Shown: positions 53,514 to 60,401 of the stretch, one piece after another
How the letters are laid out: every line of letters starts with the position of its first letter
Position numbering within the stretch: position 1 is the stretch's first letter
Assembly (NCBI RefSeq): GCF_000695795.1
Contig: NZ_JNCA01000011.1
Span: forward strand, 62,001 to 126,000
Reading direction: 5' to 3'
Length of the DNA: 64,000 bases
Source of the DNA: Flavobacterium seoulense
Lineage (GTDB): Bacteria; Bacteroidota; Bacteroidia; Flavobacteriales; Flavobacteriaceae
The notes under the pieces: generated by a model
Seen by the model: only the letters and a program-made list of their open reading frames with translations
What the model was told of the DNA's origin: nothing
Databases searched by the model: none
Program-made: the position numbers and the translations under genes

Positions 53514-53591
53514 TTAAAATTTTTCAGGCTTAATTAAAACATAAACCAGATACACGAAAACTGCAAGAGCGATAATAAATAGTGCTGTCAT
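53514..53591 (-). CDS. kdpF: Potassium-transporting ATPase subunit F
   Basis: A 25-codon gene, MTALFIIALAVFVYLVYVLI then KPEKF and stop. It is a single transmembrane helix with a short basic/acidic cytoplasmic tail, the standard KdpF form (E. coli KdpF has 29 residues). It sits directly before kdpA as in other kdp operons and 3 bp after the 28-residue gene. KdpF is a lipid-like stabiliser of the Kdp complex. Confidence 0.88.
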   Translation of the reverse strand: MTALFIIALAVFVYLVYVLIKPEKF

Positions 53592-53594
53592 GAT

Positions 53595-53681
53595 TTAGAT
53601 TTTTTCAAAGAATTCGACCGATTTAAAACAAATGCCAAATAGCAAAACTGCTAATGCGAGTAAAAGAATAGTGACTATCAT
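53595..53681 (-). CDS. 28-residue membrane microprotein preceding kdpF
   Basis: MIVTILLLALAVLLFGICFK followed by SVEFFEKI: one hydrophobic helix and a short charged tail, the same design as KdpF but different in sequence. The stop codon is separated from the kdpF ATG by 3 bp, and the 93-aa gene ends 17 bp upstream, so it is embedded in the operon. It could be a second KdpF-like subunit or a separate regulator of the pump. I know no established name. The small size makes chance possible, but the position and the membrane-helix content support it. Confidence 0.65.
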   Translation of the reverse strand: MIVTILLLALAVLLFGICFKSVEFFEKI

Positions 53682-53698
53682 AATTATTAAGATTGAAG

Positions 53699-53980
53699 TT
53701 AAACTCCTGATGGGTTGATGTGTTTGATATATTCTTTGTGTAATGTTTGAGGAAAAAGATTAGAAATACTGCAATTGCGTATTGTAATAAAAGTGGATAC
53801 AGAGAATAGATAAATGTTAGTTATTACATTTTTAGTTTCGGCATTTCCAGTAATGAGCAGTTGTTCTGCAATGCCAAGACATTTCTTTACGCGAATGATA
53901 TTGCCTTTACGGATTAAGCTTTTGGTAATCTCTGCAAATTGTACTGCTTTTGCACAAGAAGATTTGACCTGATTTTTCAT
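53699..53980 (-). CDS. Small soluble protein of unknown function at the head of the kdp operon
   Basis: A 93-residue protein without membrane segments. It begins MKNQVKSSCAKAVQFAEITK, has a helical middle (CLGIAEQLLITGNAETKNVI) and ends ISNLFPQTLHKEYIKHINPSGV. It looks all-alpha, and I have seen similar small proteins in Bacteroidota (possibly the DUF7674 type, from memory). Lying first in the operon, before the 28-aa gene and kdpF, it is probably the first gene made when the operon is induced. Function unknown; a regulator or partner of the Kdp sensor is conceivable. Confidence 0.72.
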   Translation of the reverse strand: MKNQVKSSCAKAVQFAEITKSLIRKGNIIRVKKCLGIAEQLLITGNAETKNVITNIYLFSVSTFITIRNCSISNLFPQTLHKEYIKHINPSGV

Positions 53981-54095
53981 AAGAATGATTTTTTATGTTC
54001 TTCATCGCTTATGCCAAAACACATTCCAAGAAAAATAAAAAATCGTAAAGTATTGTTTCTTATAGCTTTATTATTTCCGTGCCAAAAAAGGGCAT

Positions 54096-54121
54096 AAAAA
54101 AAGCCTATCATAATGATAGGC
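54096..54121 (-). terminator. Intrinsic terminator between the response regulator and the kdp genes
   Basis: Perfect stem GCCTATCA (54103-54110) / TGATAGGC (54114-54121) with a 3-nt loop; on the minus strand it is followed by seven T (54096-54102). It lies 20 bp past the stop of the regulator gene, so the kdp genes need a promoter between here and 53980. Confidence 0.88.
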
Positions 54122-54141
54122 TTTTCTCAAAATAGTATGTT

Positions 54142-55482
54142 TTATTGAATATGGCATTCGTCTAATTTCCGATAAAGTGTTGCAATACCTATTTCAAGTA
54201 ATCGTGCTGCTTCGGCTTTGTTTCCTTTGGTATAATTTAAAACTTTTTGAATATGAAGTTTCTCGATACTTTGCATAGAAAAAGCAGATAATGTCTTATT
54301 CATATTATTTTGCTGGTGCTGAATTTCATAAGGTAGAACATCTTCAGTCAAAATTTCAGCATTGGCTAAAATTACGGAACGTTCAATAACATTTTTTAAT
54401 TCCCTGACATTTCCTGGCCAATGATAGGTTTCCAGTTTTTGAAGAAAATCAGCTGTAATTTGTAATTGTTTTTTATTAGTTTTATCCGAAAACTGTTTGA
54501 CAAAATAAGTAGTCAACGGCGAAATATCCTTTGGCCTTTCTCGTAAAGACGGAATTTTTATCTCAAAAATATTCAGTCTGAAATACAAATCCGAACGAAA
54601 AGTATGATTGTCACTTTCTGTTTTTAAATCTCTATTGGTGGCAGCAATTAGTCTGAAATTTGACTTTTTTGGTGTTGTATCACCTACAGGAATGTATTCG
54701 TTGGTTTCTAATACCCGTAATAATTTTGCTTGCAAATTGATGGGCATTTCGCCGATTTCATCCAAAAATAAAGTACCGCCATTTGCTTCTTCTATAAATC
54801 CCTTTTTGTCTTTTAAAGCTCCAGTAAAAGCACCTTGTTTGTGTCCGAACAGTTCACTTTCCAGAATTTCTTTACTGAATGTACTGCAATTCAATGCTAC
54901 GAATGATTTCCCGACACGGTTGCTGTTTTCGTGAATGGCTTGTGCAAAAACTTCTTTTCCAGTTCCTGTTTCTCCGGTTAATAAAACAGTAGAATCGGTT
55001 TTGGCTACTTTTTTAGCCAAATCAATAACTTGTTCCAATGCTTTGGATTTTCCGATTATGGAATCAAAAGAATATTTATCGGAAATACGTTTTTCTAATT
55101 TTTGCACTTTTTTCTGAAGTTCTGATTTTTCTAATGCTTTGTAAAGTAGGGGAATGATTTTATCATTATCATCGCCTTTGACGATATAATCGAAAGCACC
55201 GTTTTTCATTGCCTGAACACCATCAGATATTTTTCCGAAAGCAGTTAGCAAAATCACTTCGACCAATGGAAAATGACTTTTTATTTTTTCGAGAAAATCA
55301 ACACCGTTTCCATCAGGTAATTTTACATCACATAAAACCACATCAATTTCATTCTGTTCTAATTTCTTGAAACCTGATTTTAAGTCCCCAGCTTCCAATA
55401 CTTCAAAACCTTCCGATTTTACAATTCGTGCTAAAAGTCCACGAAGTTTTTCTTCGTCGTCAATGATAAGGATGTTTTTCAA
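54142..55482 (-). CDS. Sigma-54-dependent response regulator, NtrC type
   Basis: A 446-residue regulator. The receiver (1-120) has D52 in VVLCDVKLPDGNG and acidic IIDDEEKL. The AAA+ domain (about 145-375) has Walker A LLTGETGTGKE, the sigma-54 contact loop GAFTGA, and GGTLFLDEIGEMP. A Fis-type HTH ends the protein (GNKAEAARLLEIGIATLYRKLDE). When phosphorylated it should activate RNA polymerase with sigma-54. In E. coli the kdp regulator is the OmpR-type KdpE; here no KdpE is present and this NtrC-type protein lies directly upstream of the kdp genes, with the kinase at their far end. Pairing is inferred from position. Confidence 0.94.
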   Translation of the reverse strand: MKNILIIDDEEKLRGLLARIVKSEGFEVLEAGDLKSGFKKLEQNEIDVVLCDVKLPDGNGVDFLEKIKSHFPLVEVILLTAFGKISDGVQAMKNGAFDYIVKGDDNDKIIPLLYKALEKSELQKKVQKLEKRISDKYSFDSIIGKSKALEQVIDLAKKVAKTDSTVLLTGETGTGKEVFAQAIHENSNRVGKSFVALNCSTFSKEILESELFGHKQGAFTGALKDKKGFIEEANGGTLFLDEIGEMPINLQAKLLRVLETNEYIPVGDTTPKKSNFRLIAATNRDLKTESDNHTFRSDLYFRLNIFEIKIPSLRERPKDISPLTTYFVKQFSDKTNKKQLQITADFLQKLETYHWPGNVRELKNVIERSVILANAEILTEDVLPYEIQHQQNNMNKTLSAFSMQSIEKLHIQKVLNYTKGNKAEAARLLEIGIATLYRKLDECHIQ

Positions 55483-55710
55483 AATTATTTTTTGTCAAAT
55501 ATTCAGATTACAAATTTAAATCTTTTTAATTCTGTAAAATAGCATTCTACGAAGTTAAATGTATTTAGACGCAATTTTTAATTGCCTGATCATAATGGAG
55601 TAAATGTTGGTTAATTTCCCAATTACTAGAATTAGATTTAAAAGATTTATAATCTCCAGTACTATCAAATGATGTATTTTAATTTTTGGAGTTAGACTTG
55701 TAAAATATGA

Positions 55711-56062
55711 AATATTAATTGTTTTATTGTAGATAGTATGCCGCTAGAAATATGCAAATTATCTCGTTCATCAAGAAGTAAAATCTGTAAAGAATCATCT
55801 TTGAATTACCCAGATAAAGGCTATTGTGCTACGCAGTCAAAACATTATTATGGTTATAAATTACACGCTGTGTGTTCATTTAGAGGAGTGATTAAAAGTC
55901 TTGATATCACACCTGCTTCAGTACATGATATACATTATTTGAAAGATATTAAACACCAAAATTAAGAACTGTACATTATTGGGAGATAGAGGCTATCTGT
56001 CATCAGAACTACAACTCAATCTCTTTGAGAGTTGTCAAATAAGTACTGTCAAAAATAACTGA
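55711..56062 (+). pseudogene. Remnant of an IS982-type transposase (truncated, frameshifted)
   Basis: The frame from 55711 reads NINCFIVDSMPLEICKLS (first catalytic Asp in IVDS), then DKGYCATQSKHYYGYKLHAVC and ITPASVHDIHYLKDIKHQ, typical IS982 transposase text. At about 55960 one extra base in a CCAAAATT run shifts the frame. The next frame continues IKNCTLLGDRGYLSSELQLNLF (second Asp in GDRGY) and stops at 56060-56062. The N-terminal third and the C-terminal part with the catalytic Glu are missing. No terminal inverted repeats were recognised. It is therefore inactive. Confidence 0.85.
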
Positions 56063-56218
56063 TGCAACTGTAATTCAATATATCAATAAATTTATCTTTG
56101 ACAGGAATATCAAAAATATTAAAACTAGCATCATTTAAAATACACAACCGGTTAACTAAATAAAGAATATTGAGTAAACAAATCGGTTTATTTTTGTAAA
56201 ATAAAATTTAATTTACAG

Positions 56219-56455
56219 ATGGAAGAGAGTAAACTTGATAAAATTAAATCTAGGACATTCTTTATTGATTTACCTACATTGAGACCTGTATTGTTTTGGG
56301 ATACTAAAAAAAGTACAATTGATTGGGAGAAACATAAAAAAGCCATTATTAAAAGAGTTTTTGAACGAGGAAACGAAATGAAGAAAAAAGAAATTATTCG
56401 TTTTTATGGATCTGAAATGGTTGATATGATATTAAAAAAATCTATTTCAAAATAG
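56219..56455 (+). CDS. DUF6922-like small protein
   Basis: A 78-residue protein: FWDTKKSTIDWEKHKKAIIK, then RVFERGNEMKKKEIIRFYGS. This matches a small family I recall from Bacteroidota, often seen next to nucleotidyltransferase (AbiEii-type) toxin genes and suspected to be antitoxin-like. Here no toxin gene follows: the next 270 bp have no recognisable coding content, so the partner may have been lost. It lies between the IS982 remnant and tRNA-Ser in a decayed accessory patch. Confidence 0.65.
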   Translation: MEESKLDKIKSRTFFIDLPTLRPVLFWDTKKSTIDWEKHKKAIIKRVFERGNEMKKKEIIRFYGSEMVDMILKKSISK

Positions 56456-56733
56456 TAAATAATCGAATTTATAGAAATTATTCATTTAGAATACTTACCA
56501 ATAATTGCTTGCGAGCTAAATTAAATAATACAAAATTAGGTAAAAAAACTAATAGATTTCCAGAGTATTAAATTTGAGAATTTTAAAAAATAGGGTCACT
56601 ATGGATATACGTATGTTTTGAAAATTAGAAGAATAGAGTTAAGATATGTCTATAATTCTCAGTATTTAAAGGGAATTTGGGATTATTTTAATTTAGGTTC
56701 TAGAGTTTTAGGGACTGTCTAAAAAGGTTGAAA
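56456..56733. other. Non-coding stretch between the DUF6922-like gene and tRNA-Ser
   Basis: I see no gene in any frame. TAGGGTCACT at about 56590-56599 repeats a motif from 44755-44764. GGGACTGTCTAAAAAGGTTG (56711-56730) resembles the terminal sequence of some insertion elements, but no matching opposite end was found. Confidence 0.35.
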
Positions 56734-56755
56734 CCCCCTAGTGTTTACTAGGGGG
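56721..56755 (-). terminator. GC-rich hairpin terminator of tRNA-Ser
   Basis: CCCCCTAGT (56734-56742) and ACTAGGGGG (56747-56755) form a perfect 9-bp stem with a GTTT loop, 12 bp past the tRNA 3' end. On the minus strand CAACCTTTTT follows. The run of eight G is unusual for this AT-rich DNA. Confidence 0.7.
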
Positions 56756-56767
56756 GGGCAAATTCAG

Positions 56768-56852
56768 CGGAGAAAGAGGGATTCGAACCCCCGGACCTGT
56801 TACAGTCAACAGTTTTCAAGACTGCCGCATTCGACCGCTCTGCCATTTCTCC
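56768..56852 (-). tRNA. tRNA-Ser, anticodon UGA
   Basis: The minus strand gives acceptor arms GGAGAAA / TTTCTCC with discriminator G, D-arm GCAGAGCGGTCGAATGC, and an anticodon loop CTTGAAA with TGA (56816-56818). A long class II variable arm (CTGTTGACTGTAACAGGTCC) is followed by the T-loop GGTTCGAATCC. Length is 85 nt. CCA is not encoded. It decodes UCA and probably other UCN codons. Confidence 0.96.
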
Positions 56853-57060
56853 AGTATGTTGCTATCGTTTTGTGATTGCGAGTGCAAATATAAGAGGTTT
56901 TTCGAGATAAAAAAATATTTTAATGATTTACAAAAGCTTTTATTATTTATAAATAACTTTAAAAGTTTGAATCCAATTTTAACTTGCTGGAAATTAAGTA
57001 ATATTAGAATTGAGAATAAAGAGACTTTTCTTCAAAATATTTCTTATCAATTGTAGAAAA

Positions 57061-57100
57061 TACCCAAGTGACAGAAAATATTTTCTGTCATTTGGGTATT
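57061..57100. terminator. Strong terminator after the AraC-linked SDR
   Basis: TACCCAAGTGACAGAAAA (57061-57078) pairs with TTTTCTGTCATTTGGGTA (57081-57098), 17 of 18 positions, with a TA loop. A-rich and T-rich flanks suit both directions. It is 13 bp past the SDR stop. Confidence 0.88.
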
Positions 57101-57112
57101 TTTACTTAAAAA

Positions 57113-57880
57113 TTAAATTTTGAATCCGCCAGAAACTTCAATTCTCTGGGCATTTATCCATTTTGAATTTTCAGTGCATAAAAATGCAACGACTGATCCA
57201 ATATCATCTGCTAAACCAACTCTTCCTAAAGCAGTTTGAGAAGCTATTAACTGATTCATATCTGAATTGTCTCTTACAAAACCTCCTCCAAAATCAGTTT
57301 CAATGGCACCAGGAGCTACTGAGTTCACTCTTATTTTTCTAACTCCAAGTTCTAATGCCTGATATCTTGTTAGTGAGTCAATGGCAGCTTTCATTGCTCC
57401 GTAAGCCGAATATCCAGCAAATGAAAACCGGGCTAAGCCAGATGAAGTGTTTACAATACTGCTGCCATCATCCAAAAGAGGTAGTAATGTTTGAGTTAAA
57501 AAATAAGGACCTTTAAAATGGATATTGGTCATTGCATCTAATGCTTCTTCTGACGTCGTTTCGAAAGGAGAATTTATACCAACACCTGCATTATTTACCA
57601 GTGCATCTAATTTTTTTCCATCAAAATGAGAATCTAATATCGTTTTGATTTCTGTTTTAAAATTTTCAAAACCTGAAGTTGTTGCAATATCTAATTGTAT
57701 CGAAAAAGCTTTTTTACCAATGTTGTTAATTTGGGATACTACATTCTCGGCATCTTCTTTTTTAGTTTGATAAGTAATAATGACATCAAAACCTTTTTTT
57801 GCTAATTGTAAAGCTGAATCTTTTCCAAGTCCACGGCTTCCACCTGTTACTAAAGCTATTTTGTTTGTTGTATTTGACAT
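57113..57880 (-). CDS. SDR-family oxidoreductase
   Basis: A 255-residue classical short-chain dehydrogenase: ALVTGGSRGLGKDSALQL (cofactor motif), LVNNAGVGINSPF, INTSSG-like VNTSSGLARF, catalytic YSAYGAMK (Y and K), and C-terminal GAIETDFGGG with RIEVSGGF. It probably uses NADP(H) in the cytoplasm; substrate unknown. The AraC gene ends 93 bp upstream, and a tandem repeat lies in the spacer, so this SDR is the likely target of that regulator. Confidence 0.92.
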   Translation of the reverse strand: MSNTTNKIALVTGGSRGLGKDSALQLAKKGFDVIITYQTKKEDAENVVSQINNIGKKAFSIQLDIATTSGFENFKTEIKTILDSHFDGKKLDALVNNAGVGINSPFETTSEEALDAMTNIHFKGPYFLTQTLLPLLDDGSSIVNTSSGLARFSFAGYSAYGAMKAAIDSLTRYQALELGVRKIRVNSVAPGAIETDFGGGFVRDNSDMNQLIASQTALGRVGLADDIGSVVAFLCTENSKWINAQRIEVSGGFKI

Positions 57881-57932
57881 TTTTATATTGTTTTAAATTA
57901 CAATACAAAGTTGCAACCAAATCAAATCATCT

Positions 57933-57971
57933 TATTTGCAATTTTCAAATCAATATTTGCAAATATCAAAT
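57933..57971. promoter_or_regulatory. Tandem AraC-type operator, period 21 bp
   Basis: TATTTGCAA-N4-CAAAT occurs twice in the same orientation (57933-57950 and 57954-57971), exactly 21 bp apart, about two helical turns. It lies 53-91 bp before the SDR start and just after the AraC stop. Two direct half-sites on one DNA face are the usual layout for AraC-family dimers. Confidence 0.6.
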
Positions 57972-57973
57972 AA

Positions 57974-58903
57974 TTATTCTCTGAAGAGTAGAGGAGAATA
58001 TCCAGTATGTTTTTTAAAGAAATTTGAAAAATGAGCTACTTCATCAAACCCTAATGAGTAGGCTATTTCAGAAACATTCCAGTTAGTTTGTTTTAAAAGT
58101 ATTTTTGCTTCCTGATTAATTCTGCTCGAAATAATATCAGTTGTTGTTCTTCCTATAGTTTCTTTTAGCACTTTGTTTAAATGATTGACATGAATGTTTA
58201 ATACATCCGAATAATCTTTTGGTGTTTTGAGTAATAATAATTGAGTAGTGTTTTCTACAGGAAATTGCCTTTCCAGTAATTCTATGAATAAAGAAGTGAT
58301 TCTGGTTGATGCGGTTTTAATATTTTCGGTAGGAGTTATGGGGTTTAATTTTTGTCCAAAATGAATAAGTTCCATCAAATAATTTCTAAGCAAATCATAT
58401 TTATATTCATATTCAGAATTGATTTCCAAGTGCATTTTTTCAAAAACACCTAGAATTTGTCCGTATTGTTCTTTTGAAATTTGGAAAACAAAATCACTTT
58501 GGTTAGAAAAAATAGCTAAAGTGTTAATATCAAAACCAGTTTTAGAAAATGGTAAAAAATCTTTTGTAAATACACAAAAATGGCCTTGCTGTTTGGTGCT
58601 GATAGGAGTATAGCGATAAGGAATTTTTGGAGTTGCAAATAAAACTCCAAATTCTTTTATCTGAATAGTTTTTCCGGCGTATTCGACTAGATTTTCTCCT
58701 GAAATTAAGCTGACTTTGTAGTATGTCCTTCTGTTGTATGGCATTTCAGGCTTTCCCTTACAGGCACTATACATATTTTCGATATTAAAAACATTAAAAT
58801 GTCCAATGTCTTTATTTAAGTTTTCAGACAGAAAATTATCTAAATCAGGACATGTTTCTTTGAAAATGTCTTCATAGAATTCTTTAACGGTAATTGCGTT
58901 CAT
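57974..58903 (-). CDS. AraC-family transcriptional regulator
   Basis: A 309-residue regulator. The N-terminal part (about 1-190) is a cupin-like sensing domain (YNRRTYYKVSLISG, ENLVEYAGKTIQIKEFGVLF). The C-terminal part (about 205-309) is the double HTH: NHLNKVLKETIGRTTTDIIS, then WNVSEIAYSLGFDEVAHF and FKKHTGYSPLLFRE. It probably activates the SDR gene downstream on the same strand through the tandem site at 57933-57971. Its ligand is unknown. Confidence 0.93.
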   Translation of the reverse strand: MNAITVKEFYEDIFKETCPDLDNFLSENLNKDIGHFNVFNIENMYSACKGKPEMPYNRRTYYKVSLISGENLVEYAGKTIQIKEFGVLFATPKIPYRYTPISTKQQGHFCVFTKDFLPFSKTGFDINTLAIFSNQSDFVFQISKEQYGQILGVFEKMHLEINSEYEYKYDLLRNYLMELIHFGQKLNPITPTENIKTASTRITSLFIELLERQFPVENTTQLLLLKTPKDYSDVLNIHVNHLNKVLKETIGRTTTDIISSRINQEAKILLKQTNWNVSEIAYSLGFDEVAHFSNFFKKHTGYSPLLFRE

Positions 58904-59165
58904 AAATTTGTAAAATTCAAATATAATTAAAATCGAAAAGTGAATTTGATGAAGTTTAATAGTTTTATAATATTCCCAGTTAAGTATTGGGAAGTATAAT
59001 GGGAATTTTGTAAGTTTTTGATATTCAATTAAGGGGATTAATTAATATTTTTTAATAGCTTTGGAAAATAACAATCCCATTAACTTAAGAATAGTTTTTA
59101 ACGAATAATTTTCGGAATGAATTTCATAATAAAACAATTAATTCGTCCGTATTACCCAACATCAA

Positions 59166-60380
59166 ATGATATTAATTGTAGACGATATTAGAGCAAATAT
59201 TATTGCGCTAAAAAAAACGCTTGAGTTCCATAATATTGATGTAGATACTGCAGAATCGGGAGAAGAGGCATTAAAAAAAATTTTAAAAACAGATTACTGT
59301 CTTATTATAATGGATGTCCAGATGCCAGGTCTCGATGGCTTTGAGGTTGTTAAAATTTTATCAGGAAATAAAAAAACCAAAGATATTCCCGTCATTTTTC
59401 TCTCGGCTATAAATATCGAAAAAAAATATATTTTTAAAGGATATGAAACCGGTGCAGTAGATTATATAACTAAACCTGTTGACACTGATTTACTGATTTT
59501 AAAAGTAAAAACCTTTTTAAAAATTTATGAGCAGCAAAATGAATTAAAAGTAATGAAAGAATTGCTCTCTAAAGAAATTAAGATTCGTAAAGAAGCGCAG
59601 GAAAATTTAGAAATTAAAATTGCTGAAAGAACTAAAGAATTAGTTTTAAAAAATGAAGCATTAGAGTTCAGTAATCATGAATTACAACAATTTTCGTGGG
59701 TTGTATCGCATGATTTGAATGAACCTCTCAGGAAAATTCAAGTTTTTATGGGAATAATAAAAGAGCTTTATTTAGTAGATGATGATAAAGCAACCTTTTA
59801 TATCAATCGCACGATTAAAAGTGCAGGAAGAATGCAAACTTTAATTACTGATTTATTAGAGTATTCCAGATTATCATCTAAAGTAATTCCCGAAAAAACA
59901 GATTTAAACATTGTTATCCAGGAAGTAATTTCAGATTTTGACTATTTGATAGAGCAAAAAAATGCAATCGTTACAGTAGATGAATTGCCTGTAATGGATA
60001 GTATATCCAGTCAGTTAAGACAGGTTTTTCAAAATCTGATAGGAAATTCACTTAAATTTTCAGGAAAGGTCGAAACTCCTCAAATTCACATTAGTTCCCA
60101 ATTTATAAAAACAAAAGATTTTGATGCAGAGACAGATCCCGATGGACAATTTTGTAGAATTACAGTTACCGACAACGGAATTGGTTTTGATGAAGTGTAT
60201 CTGGATAGAATTTTTGTGATTTTCCAAAGTTTAAATGACCGTCAGGTTTATGAAGGAACAGGAATAGGTTTAGCCATTTCGAAAAAAATAATTGAGAATC
60301 ACAACGGAATGATTACAGCAAAAAGTCAGTTAGGTAAAGGTGCAAGTTTTATTATGATTTTACCAATAAATATTCAATAA
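59166..60380 (+). CDS. Receiver-histidine kinase fusion protein
   Basis: A 404-residue soluble protein. An N-terminal receiver (1-120) has D50 in IIMDVQMPGLDGFEV. A coiled coil (about 125-165, EQQNELKVMKELLSKEI) leads to the phosphoacceptor helix with H182 in VSHDLNEPLRKIQ and an HATPase (NLIGNSLKFS, DNGIGFDE, GTGIGLAISKKI). It has no DNA-binding output. Phosphate on the receiver would modulate its own kinase. The kinase part resembles the one at 12873-15536. It lies 21 bp before the large hybrid kinase and is probably cotranscribed with it. Confidence 0.93.
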   Translation: MILIVDDIRANIIALKKTLEFHNIDVDTAESGEEALKKILKTDYCLIIMDVQMPGLDGFEVVKILSGNKKTKDIPVIFLSAINIEKKYIFKGYETGAVDYITKPVDTDLLILKVKTFLKIYEQQNELKVMKELLSKEIKIRKEAQENLEIKIAERTKELVLKNEALEFSNHELQQFSWVVSHDLNEPLRKIQVFMGIIKELYLVDDDKATFYINRTIKSAGRMQTLITDLLEYSRLSSKVIPEKTDLNIVIQEVISDFDYLIEQKNAIVTVDELPVMDSISSQLRQVFQNLIGNSLKFSGKVETPQIHISSQFIKTKDFDAETDPDGQFCRITVTDNGIGFDEVYLDRIFVIFQSLNDRQVYEGTGIGLAISKKIIENHNGMITAKSQLGKGASFIMILPINIQ

Positions 60381-60401
60381 TTAATTATCACAATATCGTT
60401 T

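Noticed and set aside
56856-57056. 66-codon plus-strand frame just beyond tRNA-Ser
   Set aside because: Low-complexity Lys/Phe/Asn/Leu-rich translation in AT-rich DNA, starts 4 bp from the tRNA 5' end, and has no recognisable motif.
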